Shown here in pieces: positions 42,710 to 50,548 of a stretch of 55,311 nucleotides of DNA. This DNA comes from Acidobacteriaceae bacterium. Its GTDB lineage: Bacteria > Acidobacteriota > Terriglobia > Bryobacterales > Bryobacteraceae. How positions within the stretch are numbered: the stretch's first letter is position 1; each line of letters opens with the position of its first letter. The notes below the pieces were generated by a model. It was not told the origin of the DNA and searched no databases. It saw only the letters and a program-made list of their open reading frames with translations. Both the position numbers and the translations under genes were made by a program. The stretch covers positions 1 to 55,311 of the forward strand of contig JADCJL010000013.1 in assembly GCA_020247055.1 (NCBI GenBank). The letters run 5' to 3'.

Positions 42710-43608
42710 GTGACAGAAAGATCATCGATTGCCACACCCATTTGATGTGGTATCCGGACCACATCAGCGAGCAGTATGCCGAAGAGGCGCTGGCTTCCAA
42801 GCTCGTCAAGCTGAAGCGCAGCGGCGGCCTCGCCTACTCCGCCAATCTCAACAAGCACGTCTATGACTCGACGCCGGAGACGCACTGGAAGGCCTCTGAA
42901 GAGATGTCCCACGTCGTCGTCTTCGGCCTCCAGGCCAAGGCCTGCGGCCTCGATATCCCGAACGAAGTCATCGCCGAGTATGTGGCCCAGCATCCGGAAA
43001 AGATGGAGGGCTGGGCCAGCGTCGATCCCAACCGGCCCGACTGCATCGAGCATCTCGACTACTGCGTCAACACGCTCAAGCTGAAGGGCCTGAAGCTGGG
43101 CCCCGTCTACCAGCACTTCGATCCGCAGGACCGCAAACACTGGCCGTTCTTTAAACGCGTCCAGCAGCATGGCCTGCCCATCATGTGGCACCAGGGCACC
43201 ACGTTCCCCTCCGCCGCCAAGCTCAAATGGGGCCTGCCGCTGCAGCTCGAAGACCTCGCCATGGACTTCCCCGATCTGAAGATGATCATCGCGCATCTCG
43301 GTCATCCCTGGGAGACCGATCTCATCGTTCTGATCCGCAAGTGCCCCAATCTCTACGCCGACATCAGTGCGGTTCACTATCGCCCCTGGCGCTACTGGCA
43401 GGCGATGGTTACCGCCATGGAGTACGGCGTCGAACACAAGATCCTGCCCGGCTCCGACTTCCCTTCGGGCACGATGGCCAACATCATCGCCGGCCTGCGC
43501 AATATCAATCAGGTCGTGGCCGGCACGGGATTGCCCAAAATTCCCGACGAAGTGCAGGACATGATCCTGTACGAAAACTGGAAGGCCTTCTTCCCGTACT
43601 GGGCTTAG
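42706..43608 (+). CDS. Amidohydrolase (amidohydrolase_2 / ACMSD-like TIM barrel)
   Basis: 300 residues, ATGA overlap with the enolase-superfamily gene. Metal-binding DCHTHL at the N-terminus, a His in IMWHQGTTFPS, AHLGHPWETD and the late Asp in LPGSDFPSGT give the four-ligand set of amidohydrolase_2 enzymes. LKLKGLKLGPVYQHFDP is also typical. Such enzymes hydrolyse lactones or decarboxylate unsaturated acids. A lactonase acting on the product of the preceding enzymes would make a consistent pathway (inference). Confidence 0.9.
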   Translation: MSDRKIIDCHTHLMWYPDHISEQYAEEALASKLVKLKRSGGLAYSANLNKHVYDSTPETHWKASEEMSHVVVFGLQAKACGLDIPNEVIAEYVAQHPEKMEGWASVDPNRPDCIEHLDYCVNTLKLKGLKLGPVYQHFDPQDRKHWPFFKRVQQHGLPIMWHQGTTFPSAAKLKWGLPLQLEDLAMDFPDLKMIIAHLGHPWETDLIVLIRKCPNLYADISAVHYRPWRYWQAMVTAMEYGVEHKILPGSDFPSGTMANIIAGLRNINQVVAGTGLPKIPDEVQDMILYENWKAFFPYWA

Positions 43609-43997
43609 CGACCGCTGCCGGCGCGCCGCTCGAGAAGCGCCGGCAGCAGTCCAAAGACGGCCAGCGCACCGTAGTAGGCGAGCGCGGGCAGCGGGTCGCG
43701 GTGCAGAAATACCGCGACCACCGTCATCTGCCGCAGAAACACCCCCACCCCCGTCTCCGCGCCCAATAAAATCGCCAGCGCCAGCAATCCCGCTGGCAGC
43801 GCCGCCCCCGGCCGAAGACGCGGCTGCAGCCACCGGGCCGCCCGCCAAACCACCAGCAGCATCAACGGCGTTTCGAGCAGTTCGGCACGGGATGCCCCCA
43901 CCCACGGCGTGACGAACAGCGTGCGCACCACCCCCAAAACGAAACCAGCCCCGAATACCAGAAAAAAGTAGACGAGGCCGGCGCGCAGGGGACCCAT
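43605..43997 (-). CDS. Small membrane protein of unknown function
   Basis: 130 residues from the ATG at 43997, one base after the upstream stop; a TTG at 44009 would overlap that gene. Four hydrophobic segments are visible (LVYFFLVFGAGFVLGVV, LLETPLMLLVVWRAARW, LPAGLLALAILLGAETGVGVFL and ALAYYGALAVFGLLPALL). GVVRTLFVTPWVGASRAELLETPLML is reminiscent of a small conserved integral membrane family without known role. It is the second gene of a minus-strand pair with the outer-membrane protein. Confidence 0.7.
   Translation of the reverse strand: MGPLRAGLVYFFLVFGAGFVLGVVRTLFVTPWVGASRAELLETPLMLLVVWRAARWLQPRLRPGAALPAGLLALAILLGAETGVGVFLRQMTVVAVFLHRDPLPALAYYGALAVFGLLPALLERRAGSGR
43615..43646. terminator. 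Hairpin at the convergent end of the catabolic operon
   Basis: CTGCCGGCGC (43615-43624) pairs perfectly with GCGCCGGCAG (43637-43646) across a 12-base loop, seven bases after the amidohydrolase stop. It lies within the last codons of the opposing gene. No T-run follows. Confidence 0.5.
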
Positions 43998-43998
43998 T

Positions 43999-44790
43999 CT
44001 AGAACCCAATGGTGATCATCGCCTCAATCTGATTCTTCTTGCTCACCGTCGAAAACGAGTTGAACGTCTCGCCCATCCAACGGGTATACCGAACGCTCGG
44101 CACGACGCGAATGCCAAACGGGTCGATCAACTGTCCGCCGAAACCGGCAATCACGCCGCGTACCCCGTTGGTCGCCTTCGTCGGGTTGCAGCACCCCGGC
44201 TCGTCGGCGCCAAGCACGGTCGTGACGGTCGACCTGATGTTCGAAACATTCCGTTGCACGATGCCGCCTTCAAGGAACCAGCGGTTCCCCGGGCGCGTTC
44301 TGTTCTTGCCGAAGTAGCGCACGGTCACCGGGATGTCGATGAAACGGGCGCGTGTATCCTCGAAAATGTTCGCATAGCGCCGGTCGTCAATCGCCGTCGT
44401 GGGGTTGTCCACCCCGCTCAGCACTTCGCCGTTGCGCGTGAAGGCCACATTGCGCAGCACCGCGCCAACCGTCACCGCAAAGCGGTTGGTCACCGCAATC
44501 TGCAGCGTGCCGTTGTAGCCCACCCGCTTCCGCACCGCCGTCGTCGAATAGTTTCCCGTCGCCGGCGGAGTCGTCGTCGTAAGGGACTTGTCGCCATTGT
44601 TGATCGTATCGAGCACGATCACCGAAACGCCCACGCCCAGGCTCAGGCGGCGAACGTAGTTGATACGCTTCTCGGTGCTCTGCGTATTGCTTGAAGAGGG
44701 TGCGGGCGTCGGCGCCTGCGCCTGCAGTCCGGGCACGCCCAGACACAACATCGCCAGCGGGGTGGCGGACCATTTCGAAATTTTCAACAT
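43999..44790 (-). CDS. Predicted outer-membrane beta-barrel protein
   Basis: 263 residues from the ATG at 44790. Signal peptide (MLKISKWSATPLAMLCLGVPGLQAQ), a Thr/Pro/Ser-rich linker, then alternating beta strands (RLSLGVGVSVIVLDTI, GYNGTLQIAVTNRFAVTVGAVL, RFIDIPVTVRYFG, WFLEGGIVQRNV, IRVVPSVRYTRWMG) and a terminal aromatic strand QIEAMITIGF. This fits an OmpW/porin-like small barrel. The CC pair in EPGCCNPTK may form a loop disulfide. It diverges from the MFS gene. Confidence 0.75.
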   Translation of the reverse strand: MLKISKWSATPLAMLCLGVPGLQAQAPTPAPSSSNTQSTEKRINYVRRLSLGVGVSVIVLDTINNGDKSLTTTTPPATGNYSTTAVRKRVGYNGTLQIAVTNRFAVTVGAVLRNVAFTRNGEVLSGVDNPTTAIDDRRYANIFEDTRARFIDIPVTVRYFGKNRTRPGNRWFLEGGIVQRNVSNIRSTVTTVLGADEPGCCNPTKATNGVRGVIAGFGGQLIDPFGIRVVPSVRYTRWMGETFNSFSTVSKKNQIEAMITIGF

Positions 44791-44803
44791 GCGCGTATCT
44801 GCG

Positions 44804-44809
44804 ATTTTA
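44804..44809 (-). promoter_or_regulatory. -10-like element of the barrel-protein gene
   Basis: TAAAAT on the minus strand, 13 bases before the ATG at 44790. Confidence 0.4.
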
Positions 44810-44821
44810 GCGTACCCGTGA

Positions 44822-44827
44822 TACAAC
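44822..44827 (+). promoter_or_regulatory. -10-like element of the MFS gene
   Basis: TACAAC, nine bases before the ATG at 44837; no ribosome binding site between. Confidence 0.4.
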
Positions 44828-44836
44828 CTTTAGACC

Positions 44837-46087
44837 ATGACTCCCAGCCGGACTCGTTACAAAGTTCTCGCCTTCGGGGTGGCGCTCGCCGCCATCACCT
44901 ACATGGACCGCATTGCGATCTCCATCACGTCCAAGCAGGTCTCCCGCGATTTGGGCCTCACCGACCAGCAGATGGGCTTCGTCTTCAGCGCGTTCACCCT
45001 CGCCTACGGGCTGTTTGAAATCCCCACCGGATGGTGGGGCGACAAGGTGGGAACCCGCAGCGTCCTCATGCGCATCGTCACCTGGTGGAGCGCCTTCACC
45101 ATGCTCACCGCCGCCGCCTGGAGCTTCGGAAGTTTACTCGTCATCCGGTTTTTATTCGGCATCGGCGAGGCCGGCGCCTGGCCCAACTCCGCCAAAACCT
45201 TCTCGCGCTGGTTCCCGAAAACCGAACGCGGCCGCGCGCAGGGCATCTTTTTCATGGGCGCCCACGGCGGCGGCGCCTACTCGCCCCTGCTCATCGCCTG
45301 GCTCCTCACGTTCATGGAGTGGCGAACTGTCTTCCTCGTGCTCGGCTCGGTCGGCTTCGTCTGGGCCCTGCTCTGGTACCGCTGGTTTCGCAGTGAGCCG
45401 GCCGACCATCCCGAAGTCAACGCCGCCGAACTCGCGCTGATTCTCGAAGGCCGCGAAGAGCAGGCCGGCCACGGCAACGTCCCCTGGCTCAACATCCTCA
45501 AGGACCCCAACGTCATGCTGCTCTGCGTCATGTACTTCATCCAGAGCTACGCCTTCTACTTCTACCTCACCTGGATGCCCACCTACCTCGAACGCGTCCG
45601 CGGCTTCAAAGCCACCGACCTCGGCCTGTTCGCCGGCGCGCCCATGGTCGCCTGCATGGTCGCCGACCTCACGGGCGGCCTCGCCACCGACTCCATCACC
45701 AAGCGCTTCGGCCTCCGCCTCGGCCGCACCATCGCCGGCGGCAGCGGCTTCATCTTCGCCGGCCTGTTCACCCTGCTCGGCGCCTCGGCCGCCGACCCCA
45801 CCACCGCCGCCCTCTATCTCGCTCTCGGCGCCGGCTGGGGCGCCTTCTGCCTCGGCGCCGCCTGGGGCACCTGCATGGACATCGCCGGGCCTCACGCCGG
45901 CGTCGTCGGCGCCGTCATGAACACCGCCGGCCAGGTCGGCGGCTTCCTCAGCCCCATCGTTCTCGCCACGCTCATCCGCGAAACCGGCGACTGGAACACC
46001 CCCCTGAACATCACCGGCGTCATGCTCGTCGGCGCCGCCCTCTGCTGGGTGTTCATCAACCCGAACCGGCGCATCCGCTTACACTAG
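44837..46087 (+). CDS. MFS transporter, anion:cation symporter (ACS)-like
   Basis: 416 residues with about twelve membrane helices. The first helix ITYMDRIAISI and LTDQQMGFVFSAFTLAYGLFEIPTGWWGDKVGTRSVL are characteristic of the ACS family (hexuronate, galactonate, glucarate carriers). ARFLFGIGEAGAWPNSAKTFSRWFPKTERGRAQG-type sequence between helices 4 and 5 is also diagnostic. A sugar-acid substrate would suit the upstream catabolic operon at 39.9-43.6 kb, though the gene is separately transcribed. Confidence 0.9.
   Translation: MTPSRTRYKVLAFGVALAAITYMDRIAISITSKQVSRDLGLTDQQMGFVFSAFTLAYGLFEIPTGWWGDKVGTRSVLMRIVTWWSAFTMLTAAAWSFGSLLVIRFLFGIGEAGAWPNSAKTFSRWFPKTERGRAQGIFFMGAHGGGAYSPLLIAWLLTFMEWRTVFLVLGSVGFVWALLWYRWFRSEPADHPEVNAAELALILEGREEQAGHGNVPWLNILKDPNVMLLCVMYFIQSYAFYFYLTWMPTYLERVRGFKATDLGLFAGAPMVACMVADLTGGLATDSITKRFGLRLGRTIAGGSGFIFAGLFTLLGASAADPTTAALYLALGAGWGAFCLGAAWGTCMDIAGPHAGVVGAVMNTAGQVGGFLSPIVLATLIRETGDWNTPLNITGVMLVGAALCWVFINPNRRIRLH
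46080..46085 (+). promoter_or_regulatory. -10-like element of the S10 peptidase gene
   Basis: TACACT, six bases before the ATG at 46092 and overlapping the stop codon of the MFS gene; AGCCCT between offers no ribosome binding site. Confidence 0.4.
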
Positions 46088-46091
46088 CCCT

Positions 46092-47558
46092 ATGCGTCTC
46101 CTCTGCTCGCTTCTGCTGCCCGTAATGCTCTGCGGACAGGCGGCCAAACCGCCCGCCGAACCGGCCCCTGTCCAAAAGAAGCACTCCCTCACCCTCGGCG
46201 GCCGGACCCTGCAGTACACCACCACCACCGGCCGCCTCCCGCTCCTCAACGAAGCCGGCGAACCCGAAGCCCACGTCTTCTTCGTCGCCTACACCCTCGA
46301 CAATCCGCCCGCCTCTCCCCGCCGCCCGCTCATGGTCGCCTTCAACGGCGGACCCGGCTCCGCCTCCGTCTGGCTCCACCTCGGCGTCCTCGGCCCCCGC
46401 TACATCCCCCTGCGCGACGACGGCTCCTACCCGCCCCCGCCCTACCAGGTCACCGATAACCCCCACACCTTCCTCCCCTTCACCGACCTCGTCTTCGTCG
46501 ACCCCGTCGGCACCGGCTACTCCCGCGCCGCCCGCCCCGAACTCGGCAAGAAGTTCTGGAGCGTGCCGGGCGACATCGCCAGCGTCGGCGAATTCATCCG
46601 CCTCTATCTCGGCAAGTACAACCGCTGGAGCTCGCCGCTCTACCTCACCGGCGAAAGCTACGGCACCTTCCGCGCCGCCGGCCTCGCCAGCTGGCTCGTC
46701 GACCGCGGCATCGCCTGCCACGGCATCGTCCTCGTCTCCTCCATCCTGCAATACCAGACCGCCCGCTTCGACCGCGGCAACGACCTGCCCTACCCGCTCT
46801 TCCTGCCCACCTACACCGCCATCGCCTGGTATCACAAAAAGCTCCCCGCCCCGCTCCAACAGGCCGGCCTCAAGGAAGCCACCGCCGAAGCCGAAAAGTT
46901 CGCCCTCAACGAATACCCCGTCGCCCTCATGAAAGGCGACCGCCTCACCCCCGCCGAACGCGCCGCCACCCTCGATAAGCTCAGCCGCCTCACCGGCCTC
47001 TCCAAAGACTACCTCGAACGCAACAACCTCCGGCCCAGAATCATGCAGTTCACCAAGGAGCTCCGCCGCGCCGAAGGCAAAATCGTCGGCCGCCTCGATG
47101 GCCGCCTCACCGCCACCGAAGGCAACGACAGCGACGAAACCCCCAGCTTCGACCCCTCCCTCACCGCCATCCGCGCCCCCTACACCGCCGCCTTCAACGA
47201 CTACGCCCGCCGCGAACTCGCTTACGAGTCCGACCTCCACTACTACATCCTCGGCGGCGGCATCGGCCCCTGGGACTACGGGCCCGCCGGCCAGAACCGC
47301 TACGTCGAAACCGCCGACTCCCTCCGCGACGCCTTCGCCAAAAACCCCTACCTCAAGGTCTACATCGGCTCCGGCTACTACGACCTCGCCACCCCCTACT
47401 TCGCCACCGACTACACCTTCAGCCACATGGGCCTGCCCGCCGAGTACCGCAGAAACATCACCACCCGCCTCTACGAAGCCGGCCACATGTTCTACAGCGT
47501 CAAAGGCGCCCTCGCCCGGTTCACCCAGGACATCGAAGCCTTCGTCACCCGGCCGTAA
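46092..47558 (+). CDS. S10 family serine carboxypeptidase-like peptidase
   Basis: 488 residues with a signal peptide (MRLLCSLLLPVMLCGQ). Oxyanion motif FNGGPGSAS, nucleophile Ser189 in TGESYG, Asp431 in GYYDLATP and His465 in EAGHMFY give a complete S10 triad. VFVDPVGTGYSRA is also conserved. It acts in the periplasm or outside, removing C-terminal residues from peptides. It may have its own promoter within the MFS stop. Third codon positions are almost entirely C. Confidence 0.92.
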   Translation: MRLLCSLLLPVMLCGQAAKPPAEPAPVQKKHSLTLGGRTLQYTTTTGRLPLLNEAGEPEAHVFFVAYTLDNPPASPRRPLMVAFNGGPGSASVWLHLGVLGPRYIPLRDDGSYPPPPYQVTDNPHTFLPFTDLVFVDPVGTGYSRAARPELGKKFWSVPGDIASVGEFIRLYLGKYNRWSSPLYLTGESYGTFRAAGLASWLVDRGIACHGIVLVSSILQYQTARFDRGNDLPYPLFLPTYTAIAWYHKKLPAPLQQAGLKEATAEAEKFALNEYPVALMKGDRLTPAERAATLDKLSRLTGLSKDYLERNNLRPRIMQFTKELRRAEGKIVGRLDGRLTATEGNDSDETPSFDPSLTAIRAPYTAAFNDYARRELAYESDLHYYILGGGIGPWDYGPAGQNRYVETADSLRDAFAKNPYLKVYIGSGYYDLATPYFATDYTFSHMGLPAEYRRNITTRLYEAGHMFYSVKGALARFTQDIEAFVTRP

Positions 47559-48285
47559 ACCCCGCCCCCGCCGCCAGCTCGTCCAGCGCCGCAAACAGCG
47601 CCTTGTTTGTCTTCACCCGCGGCGGCGCCAGCACCGGCCCCGTCGCGCCCACCCGCAGCCCCCACCGGAACGCCAGATAGTTCTCCCCCACCCGCGTGTA
47701 CGGCGCCAACTGCACCGTCCCCCGCCACCGGCACGGCGTGATAATCGGGCCCTCTTCAGCATTGCCGAAGGCGTGGAACTCCCCCCGCAGCCAAAACTGT
47801 CCCACCAGCGCCGCCGTCAACGCGTCCAACTCGTCGTGCTGGATCCGCCGCTCCGGAACCGTCAACCCGTAATCGATCAACCCCTGCCGCAGCGCCCCCA
47901 GGTCCGTCTTCTTCCGCGGAATCCCCAGCGCGTCCTGCGCCGATCCCGGAAAGCCCTCAATCACCGGCAACCCGGCCGCCGCGAAAGCCCGGGCCAGCGC
48001 CATGCCCCGCTCCGTCAGCCGCACCATCGACGGCAGCAGACACGGATACACCCCAATCCGCAGCGCCATCATCTCCCGCTCCGCGTCCCGGATAATCGAA
48101 CCCCGCTCCCGCGGCAAACCCAGCGGAGAATCGAGCGAAACCACCGCCGGCCCCGCCGCGAGCGTCGCCTCTACCAATTCAGCATCGGTCCGCAACAGGC
48201 GCAACTCCGCCGCGCGGTCCCGCAGGCAGGCCCACCCGCTCGGCTTCTTCTCACTGCCCGTCAGGTCAATGCCAACCGCGATCAC
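47545..48285 (-). CDS. DUF429 family protein (predicted RNase H-like nuclease)
   Basis: 246 residues from a GTG that overlaps the preceding stop (GTGA). The N-terminal VGIDLTGSEKKPSGWA and VSLDSPLGLPRER, together with EGFPGSAQDALGIPRKK and HDELDALTAALVG, match the RNase H-like DUF429 family. Conserved Asp residues at 7, about 52, and in the DELDAL helix could bind metal. Function unproven. It overlaps the tail of the S10 gene by 14 bases and is the second gene after a small membrane protein. Confidence 0.82.
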   Translation of the reverse strand: MIAVGIDLTGSEKKPSGWACLRDRAAELRLLRTDAELVEATLAAGPAVVSLDSPLGLPRERGSIIRDAEREMMALRIGVYPCLLPSMVRLTERGMALARAFAAAGLPVIEGFPGSAQDALGIPRKKTDLGALRQGLIDYGLTVPERRIQHDELDALTAALVGQFWLRGEFHAFGNAEEGPIITPCRWRGTVQLAPYTRVGENYLAFRWGLRVGATGPVLAPPRVKTNKALFAALDELAAGAGFTAG

Positions 48286-48677
48286 CGGCGCTTAACAGAA
48301 GCCTGCCGGAGAAAACTGATCCCCCCCAGCACGGTTGCTAGTGCGCCTACCAGAAAAAAGAGAGAAGCCTGCAGGTCTTCCGGGCCGTCATAATAGCGGC
48401 TGGACCATAGACCCCGCGCCACCAGCCCCACCACCGCCATTGTCCAAGGCAAGAACAAAAATTTAACCTTTCCCGTTGCCGCCAACCCTGTTGCAATCAG
48501 CCCGATAGCCGATAACCCCAGTAGCCAGGCTTGCAACTCCTGGCCCGTCCAGGGAAGCACGTCGATCGTCATCTGTGTGCTGCCCACCAACAAGCCGACA
48601 AACGCCATCGCCAGGCAAAAAAGGCAGAGAACCCCGTGAAACAGAACACTGTAACCGCGCAAGAGAGCTTGAACCAT
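48282..48677 (-). CDS. Small four-helix membrane protein of unknown function
   Basis: 131 residues. Hydrophobic segments LFHGVLCLFCLAMAFVGLLVG, LQAWLLGLSAIGLIATGLAA, FLFLPWTMAVVGLVARGLW and LFFLVGALATVLGGISFL. The C-terminus is basic (RQASVKRR). No family recognised. GAAGGA about eight bases before the ATG is a plausible ribosome binding site, and TACAAT on the minus strand (plus positions 48704-48709) a -10. Coupled to the DUF429 gene. Confidence 0.7.
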   Translation of the reverse strand: MVQALLRGYSVLFHGVLCLFCLAMAFVGLLVGSTQMTIDVLPWTGQELQAWLLGLSAIGLIATGLAATGKVKFLFLPWTMAVVGLVARGLWSSRYYDGPEDLQASLFFLVGALATVLGGISFLRQASVKRR

Positions 48678-48719
48678 CAGATCATTCCTTCGGGCAAACG
48701 CTCATTGTATCAGCGCCTG

Positions 48720-50456
48720 ATGGCCTGCGGACGCACCGCCGCGCTCGTCGCGCTTTTTGTCTGGCCCGCCGCGGCCCAGTTGACCGTCGCCCAGAAGCTC
48801 GCCGACTTCCAGTCGCTCGTCTCGCTCTACGCCAAACAGTACGCGCCCTATGAGTGGAAACGCGACACGCAGGGCTTTGATCTCTACAACGTCGCCCCGT
48901 GGGTGGAACGGATCCGCCGCAGCCCCGATGATCTCGAATACCTGCAGATCCTCGCCGAGTACGTGGCTGCTTTCAACGATATCCACTCCTCCTACTCGGT
49001 CCGGTCGGGCTTTGTCGCCGATCTGCACCTGTACACCGATATCTACGACGGCCGCGTGCTCATCGAACAGATCGACCGGACCTATCTGCCCGCCTCCCGC
49101 TATCCGTTTGAGGTGGGCGATGAGATCGTTCTGTTTGACGGCCGCCCCGCCATGGACGTCGTCAAGGAGATCGCCAAGGTCGTCCGCTTCGCCAACGAAC
49201 GGTCCACCCTGCGCTTCGCCGCCGACTTCCTCGTCTACCGGCCCCAGACCATGCTGCCGTTCGCTTCGCGTCTCGGCGATTCAGCCAGCCTGCTGGTCCG
49301 CCACGCCGATGGCACCGAACAGACCTACTCCATTGACTGGGATAAAACCGGCTATCCCGTAACCAAACTCGGCCCCGTGCCCAACGTCCCCTTCCCGGCC
49401 AACCTGGCGGGCAGCCAGCCGTCCCCCCAGCTCGCGGAGTCTGAACGGCGGCAAATCGTCACCACCAAGGTCCGCCGCCTGCGGGAACGCCTCGAAAGCA
49501 ACATGGTCCCGGGCGGGGTGCGCCACCTCGCCGGTTTCGGCAGCCGGACGCCCGTCTTCCGTCTCCCCTCCAATTTCGTGCAGCGCCTCGGCCGCAATCG
49601 CTCCGACTACTTCTACTCGGGCACCTACGAAAGCGACGGCAAGCGCATTGGCTATATCCGCATCGGCGACTTCCAGCCCGTCGACTACTCGCTGCTCTTC
49701 CTCGCCGTCCGCCAGTGGGCGGCCGAAATCGCCTTCTTCAAAGCCAATACCGACGGCCTCGTCGTGGACGTCATGCGCAATCCCGGCGGCTTCGGCTGTT
49801 ATGCCACCGAGCTGATGGGTTACCTCACCACCAAGCCCTATTTCACCTTCGGCAACGAACTGCGCCCGACGCTCGAATGGGTGCAGGCGTTCTATGAGTC
49901 CGCCCAGGTCACCACGGAGGATGGCTTCGAGCCGTGGGAGATCACGATGCTCGAGGGCGCCTACCGCGACGTCCTGGCCGCCTTTGGCGAAAATCGCGGC
50001 CGCACCGGCCCGCTCCCCTTCTGCTCGGCTTCGCTCGAGGCGACCCCGGCCCTCGACCGCTCGCTCGCGCCGCTCGGCTACAACAAGCCGATTCTCCTAC
50101 TCGTCGACGAGTTCTCCACCTCGGCCGGCGACATCTTCGCCGCCATGGCCCAGGACAACGGCATCGCCAAACTCTATGGCTACCGCACGGCCGGCGCCGG
50201 CGGCACCGTCGCCGAAAGCCTCGTGGGTTTTTATTCGGAAGGCGGAGCCCGCGCCACCGTCTCGCTCGTCACCCGCGCCCGCGCCTACACCGCCCCGGGC
50301 TACCCCACCACCAGCTACATCGAAAACATTGGCGTTCAGCCCGATATTCCTGCCGACTACATGACCCGCGACAATCTCATGAACCGCGGCGCTACCTTCG
50401 TCGAGGGTTTCTCCCAGGCCATTGTGAACCTGATCCTCGATGTCGCCAAAGACTAA
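48720..50456 (+). CDS. Secreted S41-family peptidase-like protein
   Basis: 578 residues from the ATG at 48720, followed by signal peptide RTAALVALFVWPAAAQ. An N-terminal helical region (YAKQYAPYEWKRD) leads to a PDZ-like segment (PFEVGDEIVLFDGRPAMDVV). The S41 core has IGYIRIGDFQ, GLVVDVMRNPGGFGCYATEL and LLVDEFSTSAGDIFAAMAQDN with nucleophile Ser468. The Lys of the CtpA Ser/Lys dyad is not obvious: the equivalent loop reads YRTAGAGGTV. It may therefore work like tricorn-type S41B members. It ends in VAKD, whose codons are echoed in the spacer repeats downstream. Confidence 0.85.
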   Translation: MACGRTAALVALFVWPAAAQLTVAQKLADFQSLVSLYAKQYAPYEWKRDTQGFDLYNVAPWVERIRRSPDDLEYLQILAEYVAAFNDIHSSYSVRSGFVADLHLYTDIYDGRVLIEQIDRTYLPASRYPFEVGDEIVLFDGRPAMDVVKEIAKVVRFANERSTLRFAADFLVYRPQTMLPFASRLGDSASLLVRHADGTEQTYSIDWDKTGYPVTKLGPVPNVPFPANLAGSQPSPQLAESERRQIVTTKVRRLRERLESNMVPGGVRHLAGFGSRTPVFRLPSNFVQRLGRNRSDYFYSGTYESDGKRIGYIRIGDFQPVDYSLLFLAVRQWAAEIAFFKANTDGLVVDVMRNPGGFGCYATELMGYLTTKPYFTFGNELRPTLEWVQAFYESAQVTTEDGFEPWEITMLEGAYRDVLAAFGENRGRTGPLPFCSASLEATPALDRSLAPLGYNKPILLLVDEFSTSAGDIFAAMAQDNGIAKLYGYRTAGAGGTVAESLVGFYSEGGARATVSLVTRARAYTAPGYPTTSYIENIGVQPDIPADYMTRDNLMNRGATFVEGFSQAIVNLILDVAKD

Positions 50457-50501
50457 AATGAAGTGGCCAAGGACTAGGCCAAGGACTAGGATAACGACTA
50501 G
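50445..50501. repeat. Four imperfect 12-bp units carrying stop codons
   Basis: GCCAAAGACTAA (50445-50456, the gene's own last codons and stop), GCCAAGGACTAG (50466-50477), GCCAAGGACTAG (50478-50489) and GATAACGACTAG (50490-50501). The last three are contiguous. They end four bases before the -35 of hrcA. Confidence 0.75.
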
Positions 50502-50505
50502 GGTG

Positions 50506-50534
50506 TTGCGCTTGGGTTACGCGTCCCCTACAAT
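50506..50534 (+). promoter_or_regulatory. hrcA promoter (TTGCGC-17-TACAAT)
   Basis: -35 TTGCGC at 50506-50511 and -10 TACAAT at 50529-50534 with ideal 17-bp spacing, the best sigma-70-type promoter in the window. The ATG is 14 bases beyond the -10, so the 5' leader would be about seven bases. No CIRCE inverted repeat (TTAGCACTC-N9-GAGTGCTAA) is present. Confidence 0.65.
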
Positions 50535-50548
50535 CGATCCAAAGCGCT

